Source of the DNA: Methanomassiliicoccales archaeon
GTDB taxonomy: Archaea; Thermoplasmatota; Thermoplasmata; Methanomassiliicoccales; JAAEEP01
DNA length: 64,000 nt
Reading direction: 5' to 3'
Assembly (NCBI GenBank): GCA_013415695.1
Contig: JAAEEP010000008.1
Location: 25,936-89,935 of the forward strand
How positions within the stretch are numbered: the stretch's first letter is position 1; every line of letters starts with the position of its first letter. A program made the translations under genes and the position numbers. Positions 16,685 to 24,706 of this stretch are shown here, one piece after another. Under the pieces are notes generated by a model. The model ran no database searches and was not told the origin of the DNA. It worked only from the letters and a program-made list of their open reading frames with translations.

Positions 16685-17944
16685 TCACTCCTTGGTCATC
16701 ATCTCCTCAAGGGTGCCTCCGCAGGCTCGCTGCAGATCCCAGCCATCCTTGATGGTGAGGCGCCTGCCAAAGACGAACTCCCTTCCATAATAGCGCTCGG
16801 ATGGCTGCGCAATCATCAGATCACCAGGGTAGAAAGCCTCCAGCCAGGTTGTGACAAAGGGATTGAATACACATAGAAGTCCCTCCTTTCCCTCCTCCTC
16901 GATTAGCTCGAAAGTGGCAGGATCCAAGAGGAACGTCTCCGACAGTGGGTGGGGGATCTTGTCCATTGTCCCCAGATTATCTATCATTGCAGTCAGCGTT
17001 TCTGTCATACCCAGCACGTCCATGAAAGGTGTTGGAACCTCTACATCTGACCTACTGGCCTTGAAGTATTTCCTAGATAGTTGAGCTATTTCGTTATAGG
17101 GAGGCAGGTCGGCGAAACCCTTTGAACCGCCTCCTGTGACCACCACTCCTCCTTTTCCTAGGTCCACGGGAGGAGCCCTTGTGGCCGTCTTGTAGATTAT
17201 CTTTTTTGTAATACTCATCGTCTCGAACATCTGTGACATTAGATACACACCCGCAGGGGCGGTGAAGAAAAGCTTGGGTTCTCCTTTGCTCTTAAGGAAC
17301 TTGACAACGTTCTGACGATCAGGGATAAGCTTCTGCCAGGGCGTATCTCCCTCCCCCGAATCCTCCATTTTCATTCCATACAGGAGCTCGATATCCTTGG
17401 ATTCCAACGCAAGCTCCACGAAAGCAACGAAACTCAGTCTTTTCCTTAGCTCGGGCGCGGCCATGAACAGAGCCGTCCCATTCCCAGGCTCCAGGTATTG
17501 ACCATAGACATACTCGAAGAGATCTGCATTGGCCTTCACCATTATGGCGAGATCGATGGGGCTTCTATAGACCTTCACTGGAGACTTTCCCGTGGTCCCC
17601 GAGGACATGAAGTACTCCCCTCCCTCATCTGCGTCATCAATCACGAAGGGGCTGTGTCCCTCACCCCTTAGCATGTCAGCGGGAATCACCAACCTCGCAA
17701 GGTCCTCAAGTTCAGCACTCTTGGGATCGACATCCGCTCTCTCGAAAAGTTCTGCGTATCCCTCCGATCTGCGAGCGAAGAATGAGAACGACTCCCTCAT
17801 CAGGGACCTCCTCAGTGCCCTGAGCGAATCGGGAGATTTTTCGAAGAGCGAGCTACCATTGATCAAATCCCAGACCTTCTCCACGAAAGGATCATTGAGA
17901 AGAGGGCTTGTCTCCGCCATCTTTCTGATGTCTCCTATACCCAA
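16685..17944 (-). CDS. LuxE-like acyl-protein synthetase (PaaK/adenylating superfamily)
   Basis: 419 residues. The adenylation loop is SSGTTGKSPVKVYRS; later core motifs are VTGGGSKGF and DVLGMTETLTA. A cysteine near the C-terminus (Cys408 in QRACGGTLEE) matches the position where LuxE carries the acyl group. The protein would activate a free carboxylic acid with ATP and pass the acyl group to LuxC. The start is uncertain: TTG at 17944, or ATG at 17920. First gene of a LuxE-LuxC-SDR unit. Archaea do not use fatty acids as bulk membrane lipids, so the acid may be an isoprenoid acid or a free fatty acid. Confidence 0.87.
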   Translation of the reverse strand: MGIGDIRKMAETSPLLNDPFVEKVWDLINGSSLFEKSPDSLRALRRSLMRESFSFFARRSEGYAELFERADVDPKSAELEDLARLVIPADMLRGEGHSPFVIDDADEGGEYFMSSGTTGKSPVKVYRSPIDLAIMVKANADLFEYVYGQYLEPGNGTALFMAAPELRKRLSFVAFVELALESKDIELLYGMKMEDSGEGDTPWQKLIPDRQNVVKFLKSKGEPKLFFTAPAGVYLMSQMFETMSITKKIIYKTATRAPPVDLGKGGVVVTGGGSKGFADLPPYNEIAQLSRKYFKASRSDVEVPTPFMDVLGMTETLTAMIDNLGTMDKIPHPLSETFLLDPATFELIEEEGKEGLLCVFNPFVTTWLEAFYPGDLMIAQPSERYYGREFVFGRRLTIKDGWDLQRACGGTLEEMMTKE

Positions 17945-18050
17945 CTAAGACCCCCTGAACCTAACCCGAACTCAGATGGAACGGAATAGACCAGTAAAGA
18001 TGCTTTGTCTAAAAAGGATTGTCATACCCTGACCCGGACCTGGAAATATC

Positions 18051-18869
18051 TCATTCCAGACCGAACCACCTGGCTTCATCTTTTCTTCTGCCACGGAATG
18101 CACTGGATGCAACGGCCAATACAACAGCGATCGAGGTTATGCACAGAAACATAAGTTGGTTCGTCTCGAGGTAATTGTATATTCCAAACAGGGCAAGAGT
18201 GCACATTATGATCAGAAGAACCATGTTTATGCTTCTTGACCTTCTTGCTTTCTTGGCTAGACCCTTAGGGACTTCTCCCGTTCCAATGACGGCCACTGCC
18301 AAAGCGGCGGAGTCATAGCACGCATGCCTCATTGCCCTTCCCGCCTGCTTCGTGGGCTTGATACCTCGTACCAACTTATTCACGTACCTTGGAGACGAGA
18401 CCGCGTCCCTTATGCCAGACCGTATGGATTGTGGATCCACCTCCCAGTCTCCGATCTGTCTCTCCTTCCGATCGTGCTGTCTTCTAGTCGAGAACCCTAC
18501 TGTCCGATCCTGAAGATAATGTAGTGCACGCCCAAGATTGAACATGCCAATGCTCTCCTCTCCCTCTACCATACATTTCCTCGCTCTCCAGACATAGTCC
18601 ATGATAAGGGATGTGGTTGGGGAATGATGGGGCACCCTCCTCCAATGATAATCACTCCTGTCTTTTTTCATGAGGTCGGGGTACATGTCAGGATCTATCG
18701 ATCCTTCGACCAGAACGTCCTCAAGTATTCTTGGTAATCCCAACTCCCTCGAGATAGCCCTGGCTATGGAGGTGTGATTTTTCCATTTCAAACTCGTCCC
18801 ATCCAGACACCACAAGGAGCCGTTTTCTACTATAAGCTTGACCATGGGGGATATCCGAAAGTGGATCAA
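18051..18869 (-). CDS. Zinc-dependent phospholipase C/S1-P1 nuclease-like protein with C-terminal membrane helices
   Basis: 272 residues. His and Asp residues typical of the trinuclear zinc site of phospholipase C can be seen (NHTSIARAI, EGSIDPD, HHSP, and the HXXXD-type LGRALHYLQDRT). Two hydrophobic segments at the C-terminus (~residues 212-255) would fix it in the membrane. A TTG start at 18869 overlaps the photolyase stop (TTGA); ATG at 18845 is an alternative. The family hydrolyses phospholipid head groups, but the fold also covers nucleases; the substrate is not certain. Confidence 0.65.
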   Translation of the reverse strand: MIHFRISPMVKLIVENGSLWCLDGTSLKWKNHTSIARAISRELGLPRILEDVLVEGSIDPDMYPDLMKKDRSDYHWRRVPHHSPTTSLIMDYVWRARKCMVEGEESIGMFNLGRALHYLQDRTVGFSTRRQHDRKERQIGDWEVDPQSIRSGIRDAVSSPRYVNKLVRGIKPTKQAGRAMRHACYDSAALAVAVIGTGEVPKGLAKKARRSRSINMVLLIIMCTLALFGIYNYLETNQLMFLCITSIAVVLAVASSAFRGRRKDEARWFGLE

Positions 18870-20212
18870 CGCTTGCCTAAGTGATTCTCGATGTAGGAAT
18901 CGACATCGAACTTGCGCCGGGCTCCATTGAAGCTCATGTACCGCACCTTTCCAAAGATTGACCTCTCCGCCCAGGCACGGTCATGTACCCCACCTATGCT
19001 CCAGGCTATTCCAGTATATCCGTTTGGATCCCTACCATCCAACTCATACTTGTCGTTGAGGTAGATCGCCGCATCAATTGCTACCTCAGGGGACTCGGTC
19101 CACTCCAGGATCTTCTTGGCCCAGTACATTCTCATATAACCGTGCATCTTCCCTCGTACCACCATCTCTAATTGGGCAGCATTCCAGAGGTCGTCATGAG
19201 TCCTTCCATCTTCCAGCTCCTTCCTCGAGTATAGGTAATCTCGTCTATCCTCCCGGTGGATATCAAGCGTCTGACGGGCCCAAGAAGGGAACCCCTCGAA
19301 TGAATCGTATCCGTGGTTGTAAAAACAGAAGTTGTCCGACAGCTCCCTTCGTACCACGAGTTCCTCTAGGAATGCATTCTTTGCCATCTGCGATGCTGAG
19401 CTCTTGCTGACTTCCATGGCAACCCTCTGAGCCGATAGTTGTCCAAAATGAAGATAGGCGGAAAGACCGGACTGCCCTTCGAGGTTAGGATCATTCCTTG
19501 CCTCATCGTATGATTCTAACCGATGCTCAATGAAATCTCCAAGTGCCTCCAGTGAAGCGATCTGGCCCGATTTCAACCAGGTCACTGCGGGTACCTCTCG
19601 ATCGATGTCCAATTTTCTATAAGCTCGTTCCCAATCGTTGTTGGGTTCCTCCGCGAGAGCGTAGGGACGCCTCTTGATCGAGCCCAGATCATCCAGGAAA
19701 CTCGGAAGTGCCCTTTGTATCTTAGGCCGTATCGTATGAGCTCCATACTCCTGTTTTCCCGAGCATACCCAGCATGGTATGATGTTGTGGGCATCAACTT
19801 CCGCCACCGGAATGTCTAGATCGCCCACAATCTGCTTCTTCCAATTCCTTTTTATTCTTAGAGGATCGAAATCCATGACCAGGTACGATATACCATTTTC
19901 TTCGACGAACCCTGGTATGGTGATCTTCGGGTCACCCTCAAGAAGAATAAAGGGAATTCCCAGCTTGGAGAGTGAAGACTCCACCTCGCGAAGACCCTCA
20001 AGCATGAATCTGTAATGCCTTTCATCAGCACCGAGGAAGTCAGGTACAAGATTGAAAATCACGAAAAGAGAGGAGGCCTTTGAGATGGCGATCTCTTGGG
20101 CGTGTAATAATGCCCAGTTATCCACGGAACGTTGGTCCCTGCTCATCCAATATACAACTGGTCCCTTACTATCCCGACCAGTACCAAGGTACCAAATCCT
20201 CTCCTCTTTCAT
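18866..20212 (-). CDS. phr: Class II deoxyribodipyrimidine photolyase
   Basis: 448 residues from the ATG at 20212 (ribosome binding site GGAGG). The N-terminal photolyase domain begins with VVYWMSRDQRSVDNWA, the class II pattern, and the C-terminal FAD domain has LHFGQLSAQRVA, RRELSDNFCFYN and the class II signature DGRDPNGYTGIAWS with GGVHDRAW. It repairs UV-induced cyclobutane dimers with visible light, so the organism, or its recent ancestors, meets sunlight. It overlaps the downstream phospholipase-like gene by four bases. Confidence 0.95.
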   Translation of the reverse strand: MKEERIWYLGTGRDSKGPVVYWMSRDQRSVDNWALLHAQEIAISKASSLFVIFNLVPDFLGADERHYRFMLEGLREVESSLSKLGIPFILLEGDPKITIPGFVEENGISYLVMDFDPLRIKRNWKKQIVGDLDIPVAEVDAHNIIPCWVCSGKQEYGAHTIRPKIQRALPSFLDDLGSIKRRPYALAEEPNNDWERAYRKLDIDREVPAVTWLKSGQIASLEALGDFIEHRLESYDEARNDPNLEGQSGLSAYLHFGQLSAQRVAMEVSKSSASQMAKNAFLEELVVRRELSDNFCFYNHGYDSFEGFPSWARQTLDIHREDRRDYLYSRKELEDGRTHDDLWNAAQLEMVVRGKMHGYMRMYWAKKILEWTESPEVAIDAAIYLNDKYELDGRDPNGYTGIAWSIGGVHDRAWAERSIFGKVRYMSFNGARRKFDVDSYIENHLGKR

Positions 20213-20311
20213 AGCTCCTCCAGACTTTCTGGCGCCCAATCGAGATGCCCTTATCGGATGAAATATTCATCTAAAGGAAACAATATACCCTAGGTCTGAA
20301 ATTGATTCATA

Positions 20312-21268
20312 TCATAGAGATTCTTCATCCTTTCGATATCTCAACACGGGAAAATCAGAGATATCAATGCTCTCCGAAGCTACCCTAATCCCGCCAACTC
20401 GCTCGATAAGCTCGATTATCTCCCTGTTGATCTTGTCTCGGACCAACCTCCTCTCCCGCACTGGAACCACGTAACGGAGATGGAGGGCGATCCAGTTGTC
20501 CGTTGGAACTATGTAAATGTTGGGCTCGATGTCCTGGGCTGGGAGATAGTACTTCTCGCCGATGCGATCTATATCCCCCTGGGCACCCTCCTGAAATGAA
20601 TTTGTCTGATCGTGGAGTATCTTCAGGAAAGAATCCTTGGCAATCCTCCAATCGCTATCATATGTCACGGGTATCATTATCTCATCCCAGAGATAGCGAT
20701 GATCGCGAGTGAAGTTGTATGTGGAACTAGTAATCACCATGCCATTGGGAATTGACACCAGACGACCTGTGGCCTGGTCCCCGTTGACCCATTGTCTGAT
20801 CTCTAACAGAGTCGTATACATGATCCCGATGTCTATCACATCTCCTATCAGGTTCTGGATCTCCACCCTGTCGCCTACGCGGTAGACGCCAGAGGTGAGT
20901 ATGATCAAACCACCCGCAAAGTTCTTGAAGACATCCTGAAGCGATATTGCCACTCCTGCGCCAATGATGCCGTAAGAAACAACAAGGGCGGTGCTGTCCT
21001 CGACCCATATGATCGCCAGTACCAGAAGTGCGGATGCGATTGAAAGTATTGTGATAGTCTTTCTGAGGGAGTACTTGGCCTTGGCGTCCTTGATGCGTCC
21101 TGATATGCCCTCACCAATTATGATGTTGAGGACCAGATAGATTACAGTGAGAGCAAGGAGCGTGAGAAACACGTTCCAAAGATGAGGATCAGGATAGTTG
21201 TCGTGTATAAGATAGACGACTCCGGTTGATGCAATCAGGAGTATGAGGTAGGTGATCTTGCGGATCAC
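20312..21268 (-). CDS. MscS family mechanosensitive ion channel
   Basis: 318 residues, GTG start. Three or four membrane helices (residues ~5-110); the pore-lining helix is followed by VFKNFAGGLIIL and the beta domain with GVYRVGDRVEIQNLIGDV and SIPNGMVITSSTYNF. These are the MscS pore and beta-domain motifs. The channel opens under membrane tension to release solutes after osmotic downshock. A soluble C-terminal alpha/beta domain is present. Monocistronic. Confidence 0.93.
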   Translation of the reverse strand: MIRKITYLILLIASTGVVYLIHDNYPDPHLWNVFLTLLALTVIYLVLNIIIGEGISGRIKDAKAKYSLRKTITILSIASALLVLAIIWVEDSTALVVSYGIIGAGVAISLQDVFKNFAGGLIILTSGVYRVGDRVEIQNLIGDVIDIGIMYTTLLEIRQWVNGDQATGRLVSIPNGMVITSSTYNFTRDHRYLWDEIMIPVTYDSDWRIAKDSFLKILHDQTNSFQEGAQGDIDRIGEKYYLPAQDIEPNIYIVPTDNWIALHLRYVVPVRERRLVRDKINREIIELIERVGGIRVASESIDISDFPVLRYRKDEESL

Positions 21269-21317
21269 GATAATATATCATTAGGAACCATATATTAAAA
21301 CATCGTGTCGGCCAGTC

Positions 21318-22124
21318 TTAATCTCTTCTTCTCATGATGATGACATACTCATGATCGTTCTTGGGATAGTAGGACTTGGGGTAGCCAAATACCAGTCTCC
21401 CTCCGGTGCTATAGTTAAGGATATAGATATTCACATTCACGATCTCGAAACCCAGTTCCCGCCCTATCTGGATGTAATCAGAGTGAATTGGACATTTCTC
21501 GTTCTTCTTGAATAGATCCTGAGTGTTGACAACGCAGTATCCGCCTGGTTTGAGTATTTTGAGCATCTCTTGAAAGGATTCCCTCATTGCCGTGAGAAAA
21601 TCCTGGTAGTTGTGCAAGTTACCTAACTGATATGGGCCGTCATGCATGTAGTCAACGACGTCGAAGTATGGAGGAGATGTCACCACAAGGTCAATGGATC
21701 CTTCGGGAATGCATGTCATTATCTGACGGGAATCGCCGTTGATGACTTGATGTCGGGTTCCGTTCTCCACATCGGGATCCTTTAATCTATCCGTAGTCAG
21801 CTGAGTTGAGTAGGGGTTGACATCGATTCCTACCGAGTTCCTTCCCAATCGGCTAGCGACCACGTTTGTGGTACCAGAACCACAGAACGGGTCGAGTACC
21901 GTCTCTCCCAGGTGAGAGAAGAGCTTAATGTACTTTTCCGGAAGCTCCGGAATGAAACGTGCCGGGTGAGAAGACTTCCATATCTGCCTCTTCTGGATAT
22001 TCAGAACGGTAGAGCCGAGCTCGTAGGTCTCTTTCCTATCGAGACAGTTCAGTCTCCCCTTTTTACAGTCGCAGGTCCGCTGTGTGGGGAGCCAATTGAA
22101 ATCCTCACCTGTGAGCACTGGCAT
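21318..22124 (-). CDS. Solitary amino-group DNA methyltransferase
   Basis: 268 residues. The SAM-binding motif DPFCGSGTT comes before the catalytic TSPPYFD, with a motif-X-like segment (HPARFIPELPEKYI) ahead of both, an order like that of the gamma class. SPPY supports N4-cytosine or N6-adenine methylation. A small cysteine cluster (RTCDCKKGRLNC) lies near the N-terminus. No restriction endonuclease or specificity subunit is next to it, so it may act in replication, repair or gene control rather than restriction. Ribosome binding site GGTGGATC. Divergent from the acyl-CoA synthetase gene. Confidence 0.88.
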   Translation of the reverse strand: MPVLTGEDFNWLPTQRTCDCKKGRLNCLDRKETYELGSTVLNIQKRQIWKSSHPARFIPELPEKYIKLFSHLGETVLDPFCGSGTTNVVASRLGRNSVGIDVNPYSTQLTTDRLKDPDVENGTRHQVINGDSRQIMTCIPEGSIDLVVTSPPYFDVVDYMHDGPYQLGNLHNYQDFLTAMRESFQEMLKILKPGGYCVVNTQDLFKKNEKCPIHSDYIQIGRELGFEIVNVNIYILNYSTGGRLVFGYPKSYYPKNDHEYVIIMRRRD

Positions 22125-22321
22125 GACAGATCCACCCCCTCATGGGGAACCTTGCATAATAGACCTTTCCCCTCTTTGCTCAAAGCTAAAATCGATTCAA
22201 CAATATCAAATAATCAGATATAAGTACGATTAATGCAGAAATAGACAATCAAAGTATTGTATTGACCTCCTTTGGCTAGATAACCTTCTTATACGGTGAT
22301 TTTGTACAAGCTTCCGATAGC

Positions 22322-24412
22322 ATGAAGGAGATCTTCGAGCCGGATTCCATCGCCATCATAGGGGCGGCCAGGGAAGAAGGGAAGCTGGGGAACATAGTCC
22401 TCAGGAACATAATATCATCAGGATTCAAGGGTAAGATCTACCCCATCAACCCCAAGGCCGACGAGATCCTCGGCTTGAGGTGTTACAAGAGCGTGAAGGA
22501 CATCGAAGATGATATCGAACTTGCTATTTTTCTTGTCAAGGGCCCTCTGGTCCCACCGCTCCTGGAAGAGGCGGCGGAGAAGGGTGTGAAGGCGGCAATA
22601 ATAATCTCCGCTGGATTCAAGGAGATTGGAAAGGAAGGAGCCGAGCTCGAGCGCCAGGTCGTAGAGATCGTAAAGGAACACGGGATCAGAGTGCTGGGCC
22701 CTAACTGCCTTGGTTCGATTAACACCTTCCACGACATGAATGCGACATTCACATCGAACTACCCTGAGAAAGGACCTCTCGCGATCATCTCACAATCTGG
22801 AGCAATTTGTACCACCATCCTCGACTGGAACCAGGAGACAAAGGTTGGATTCTCACGCTTCGTTAGCGTGGGAAATAAAGCGGATATCGATGAGGCAGAT
22901 CTGATTGAGTACATCGGTCATGATGACGAGACAAAGGTCATCGGTATGTACATAGAGGGAGCAGAAAGAGGCAAGGCCTTCGTGGAGATGGCCAAGGAAG
23001 CTACAAAAAGGAAGGCCATCGTTACCTTGAAGGCGGGCCGCTCCTCCTCAGGGGCAAGGGCTGCCTCTTCCCACACTGGTTCCATCTCCGGAAGTGACGC
23101 CATATGGGACGCGGCCATGGAACAGGCAGGGGTGCTGCGGGCCAAGGACATGGACGAACTCTTCGACTATTGCCTCGCATTCTCAAAGCTCCCAATGCCA
23201 GAAGGTGAGGGTCTGGTCATCGTGACGAACGCTGGTGGACTAGGGGTCATGTCAGCCGATGCCTGCAACGATCACGGCGTGTTTATGGCCGAACTGAATG
23301 AGAATACTGTCAACAAACTTCGTCAAGGTCTACCAAGAGAGGCGACACCGTACAATCCAGTGGATATCGTTGGTGATTCTGATACTGAGAGGGTGCGATT
23401 CGCCGTAGAAACCATCTTGCAGGATGAGAACTGCAAATGCTTGGCAGCGGTGTTCGGACCGAACGATATCATTGACCTCGTGGCAATCGCCGAGGTGCTA
23501 GCAGATTGCAGAAAGAAATGGGACACACCCATTGTGGCCTCCTTCATTGGAGGTAAACAGGTTGCCCCGGGAGCAGCTAGGGTGATGGAACTCGGAATTC
23601 CCAACTACGATATCCCTGACCGGGCCATGAGGGCCATCGCCGCCCTCATGAAGTGCTGGAAACGGAGAACCGACGGAACGAACGAAGGGGCTATCGTTGT
23701 CAAAGGGGACAGAAATAAGGTGAAGGATGTTCTGGCCGCTGTCAGAGCCAACAACCGCCTCACCCTGAGGGAGGATGAGGGCAAGGTTATCCTTAATGCC
23801 TACGGGATCTCGATGCCGAGAGAAGGTCTGGCTACGAACGCAGAGCAAGCCCTGAAACTCGCTGATAACATTGGATACCCGGTGGTCATGAAGGTCGCCT
23901 CACCAGACATACTGCACAAGAGTGACGTAGGTGGTGTGGCAATCGGTCTGGAAACCCCGGAGGAAGTGAAGGACTCGTTCCATTCAATTCTTGAGAGGAG
24001 CAGGGCAAGGGTGCCAGATGCGAGGATTGATGGAGTATCGGTACAGCAGATGATATCTGGCCGAGAGGTAATAGTCGGAATGAACCGAGATCATCAATTC
24101 GGCCCAGTAATCACGTTCGGCCTTGGGGGAATCTTCGTTGAGATCCTCAAGGATGTCAGAAATAAAATCGCCCCTCTATCAAGAGCAGATGTGGATGACA
24201 TGATCTCATCCATCAAAGGATACCCCATCCTAATGGGAGCGAGGGGGAGGGGGATCGCTGATATAGAGTCCCTCAAGGATATGATCTTCAGACTGGCTCA
24301 GATAGCAATAGACTTCCCCGAGATCGCAGAATTGGAGGTTAATCCAGTTATTGTAGGTGATAAAGGTGAAGGTTGCTGCGCCGTCGATGCACTTGTCACT
24401 CTGGAAAAGTGA
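22322..24412 (+). CDS. acd: ADP-forming acetyl/acyl-CoA synthetase, fused alpha-beta
   Basis: 696 residues. Residues 1-~450 are the CoA-binding and ligase domains (SIAIIGAAREEGKLGNIV, GPNCLGSIN, SQSGAICTTI, and the phospho-histidine site SSHTGSISGSD); residues ~470-696 are the ATP-grasp domain (YPVVMKVASPDILHKSDVGG). The enzyme turns acyl-CoA, ADP and phosphate into acid, CoA and ATP, the main substrate-level ATP step in peptide- and sugar-fermenting archaea. A TATA-like CTTATAC at 22288-22294 places transcription start within a few bases of the ATG, so the mRNA may be nearly leaderless. Confidence 0.95.
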   Translation: MKEIFEPDSIAIIGAAREEGKLGNIVLRNIISSGFKGKIYPINPKADEILGLRCYKSVKDIEDDIELAIFLVKGPLVPPLLEEAAEKGVKAAIIISAGFKEIGKEGAELERQVVEIVKEHGIRVLGPNCLGSINTFHDMNATFTSNYPEKGPLAIISQSGAICTTILDWNQETKVGFSRFVSVGNKADIDEADLIEYIGHDDETKVIGMYIEGAERGKAFVEMAKEATKRKAIVTLKAGRSSSGARAASSHTGSISGSDAIWDAAMEQAGVLRAKDMDELFDYCLAFSKLPMPEGEGLVIVTNAGGLGVMSADACNDHGVFMAELNENTVNKLRQGLPREATPYNPVDIVGDSDTERVRFAVETILQDENCKCLAAVFGPNDIIDLVAIAEVLADCRKKWDTPIVASFIGGKQVAPGAARVMELGIPNYDIPDRAMRAIAALMKCWKRRTDGTNEGAIVVKGDRNKVKDVLAAVRANNRLTLREDEGKVILNAYGISMPREGLATNAEQALKLADNIGYPVVMKVASPDILHKSDVGGVAIGLETPEEVKDSFHSILERSRARVPDARIDGVSVQQMISGREVIVGMNRDHQFGPVITFGLGGIFVEILKDVRNKIAPLSRADVDDMISSIKGYPILMGARGRGIADIESLKDMIFRLAQIAIDFPEIAELEVNPVIVGDKGEGCCAVDALVTLEK

Positions 24413-24530
24413 TAGTCATCATGAGTTGCATAATAATTAATGTCGTTATGTCGTAATTCCCGTTCAATATCGTCCCCGCGGAAAGGAAGGTTTATCAAAT
24501 CATAGTTCCCAAGTATTTCTAGCTGAGAGG

Positions 24531-24605
24531 CAGCACTGAAGTAATGTTGGGAAATGCTGATCCGGGAAAATACGACAAAATCCTGTGAAACGGCCTATTT
24601 CCGGG
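24531..24605 (+). ncRNA. Candidate structured RNA or leader (two hairpins)
   Basis: CAGCA (24531-24535) can pair with TGCTG (24555-24559); immediately after, CCGGGAAA (24562-24569) can pair with TTTCCGG (24598-24604) with small bulges. An upstream TATA-like element could start transcription near 24516. Either a small RNA or part of a leader; no known RNA class is recognised. Confidence 0.3.
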
Positions 24606-24609
24606 CAAT

Positions 24610-24626
24610 TCGTATAGTGTATACGA
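24610..24626. promoter_or_regulatory. Perfect inverted repeat, candidate operator
   Basis: TCGTATA, GTG, TATACGA: two perfect 7-base arms around a 3-base centre, ~25 bases upstream of the TATA-like element for the FMN protein gene. The placement suits an activator or repressor site. The regulator is unknown. Confidence 0.5.
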
Positions 24627-24706
24627 TATTCGTCAACCACACTGAATTAGCTTAAAATATCAAAAAACACGTTCCCCGTCCCCAACCGTAAAAGGTGTGG
24701 TGTTAG

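Larger units (their letters stand above)
24413..24706. other. Long intergenic region with a candidate structured RNA and an operator
   Basis: This 294-base gap has no gene. It holds a TATA-like GGTTTATCAAA at 24489-24499, two hairpins at 24531-24605, a perfect palindrome at 24610-24626 and a second TATA-like element (TTAAAATAT, ~24652) before the 24707 gene. Confidence 0.5.

Noticed and set aside
16685..17944. Bioluminescence operon
   Set aside because: LuxC/LuxE-like genes only; no luciferase subunits or flavin partner in the window.
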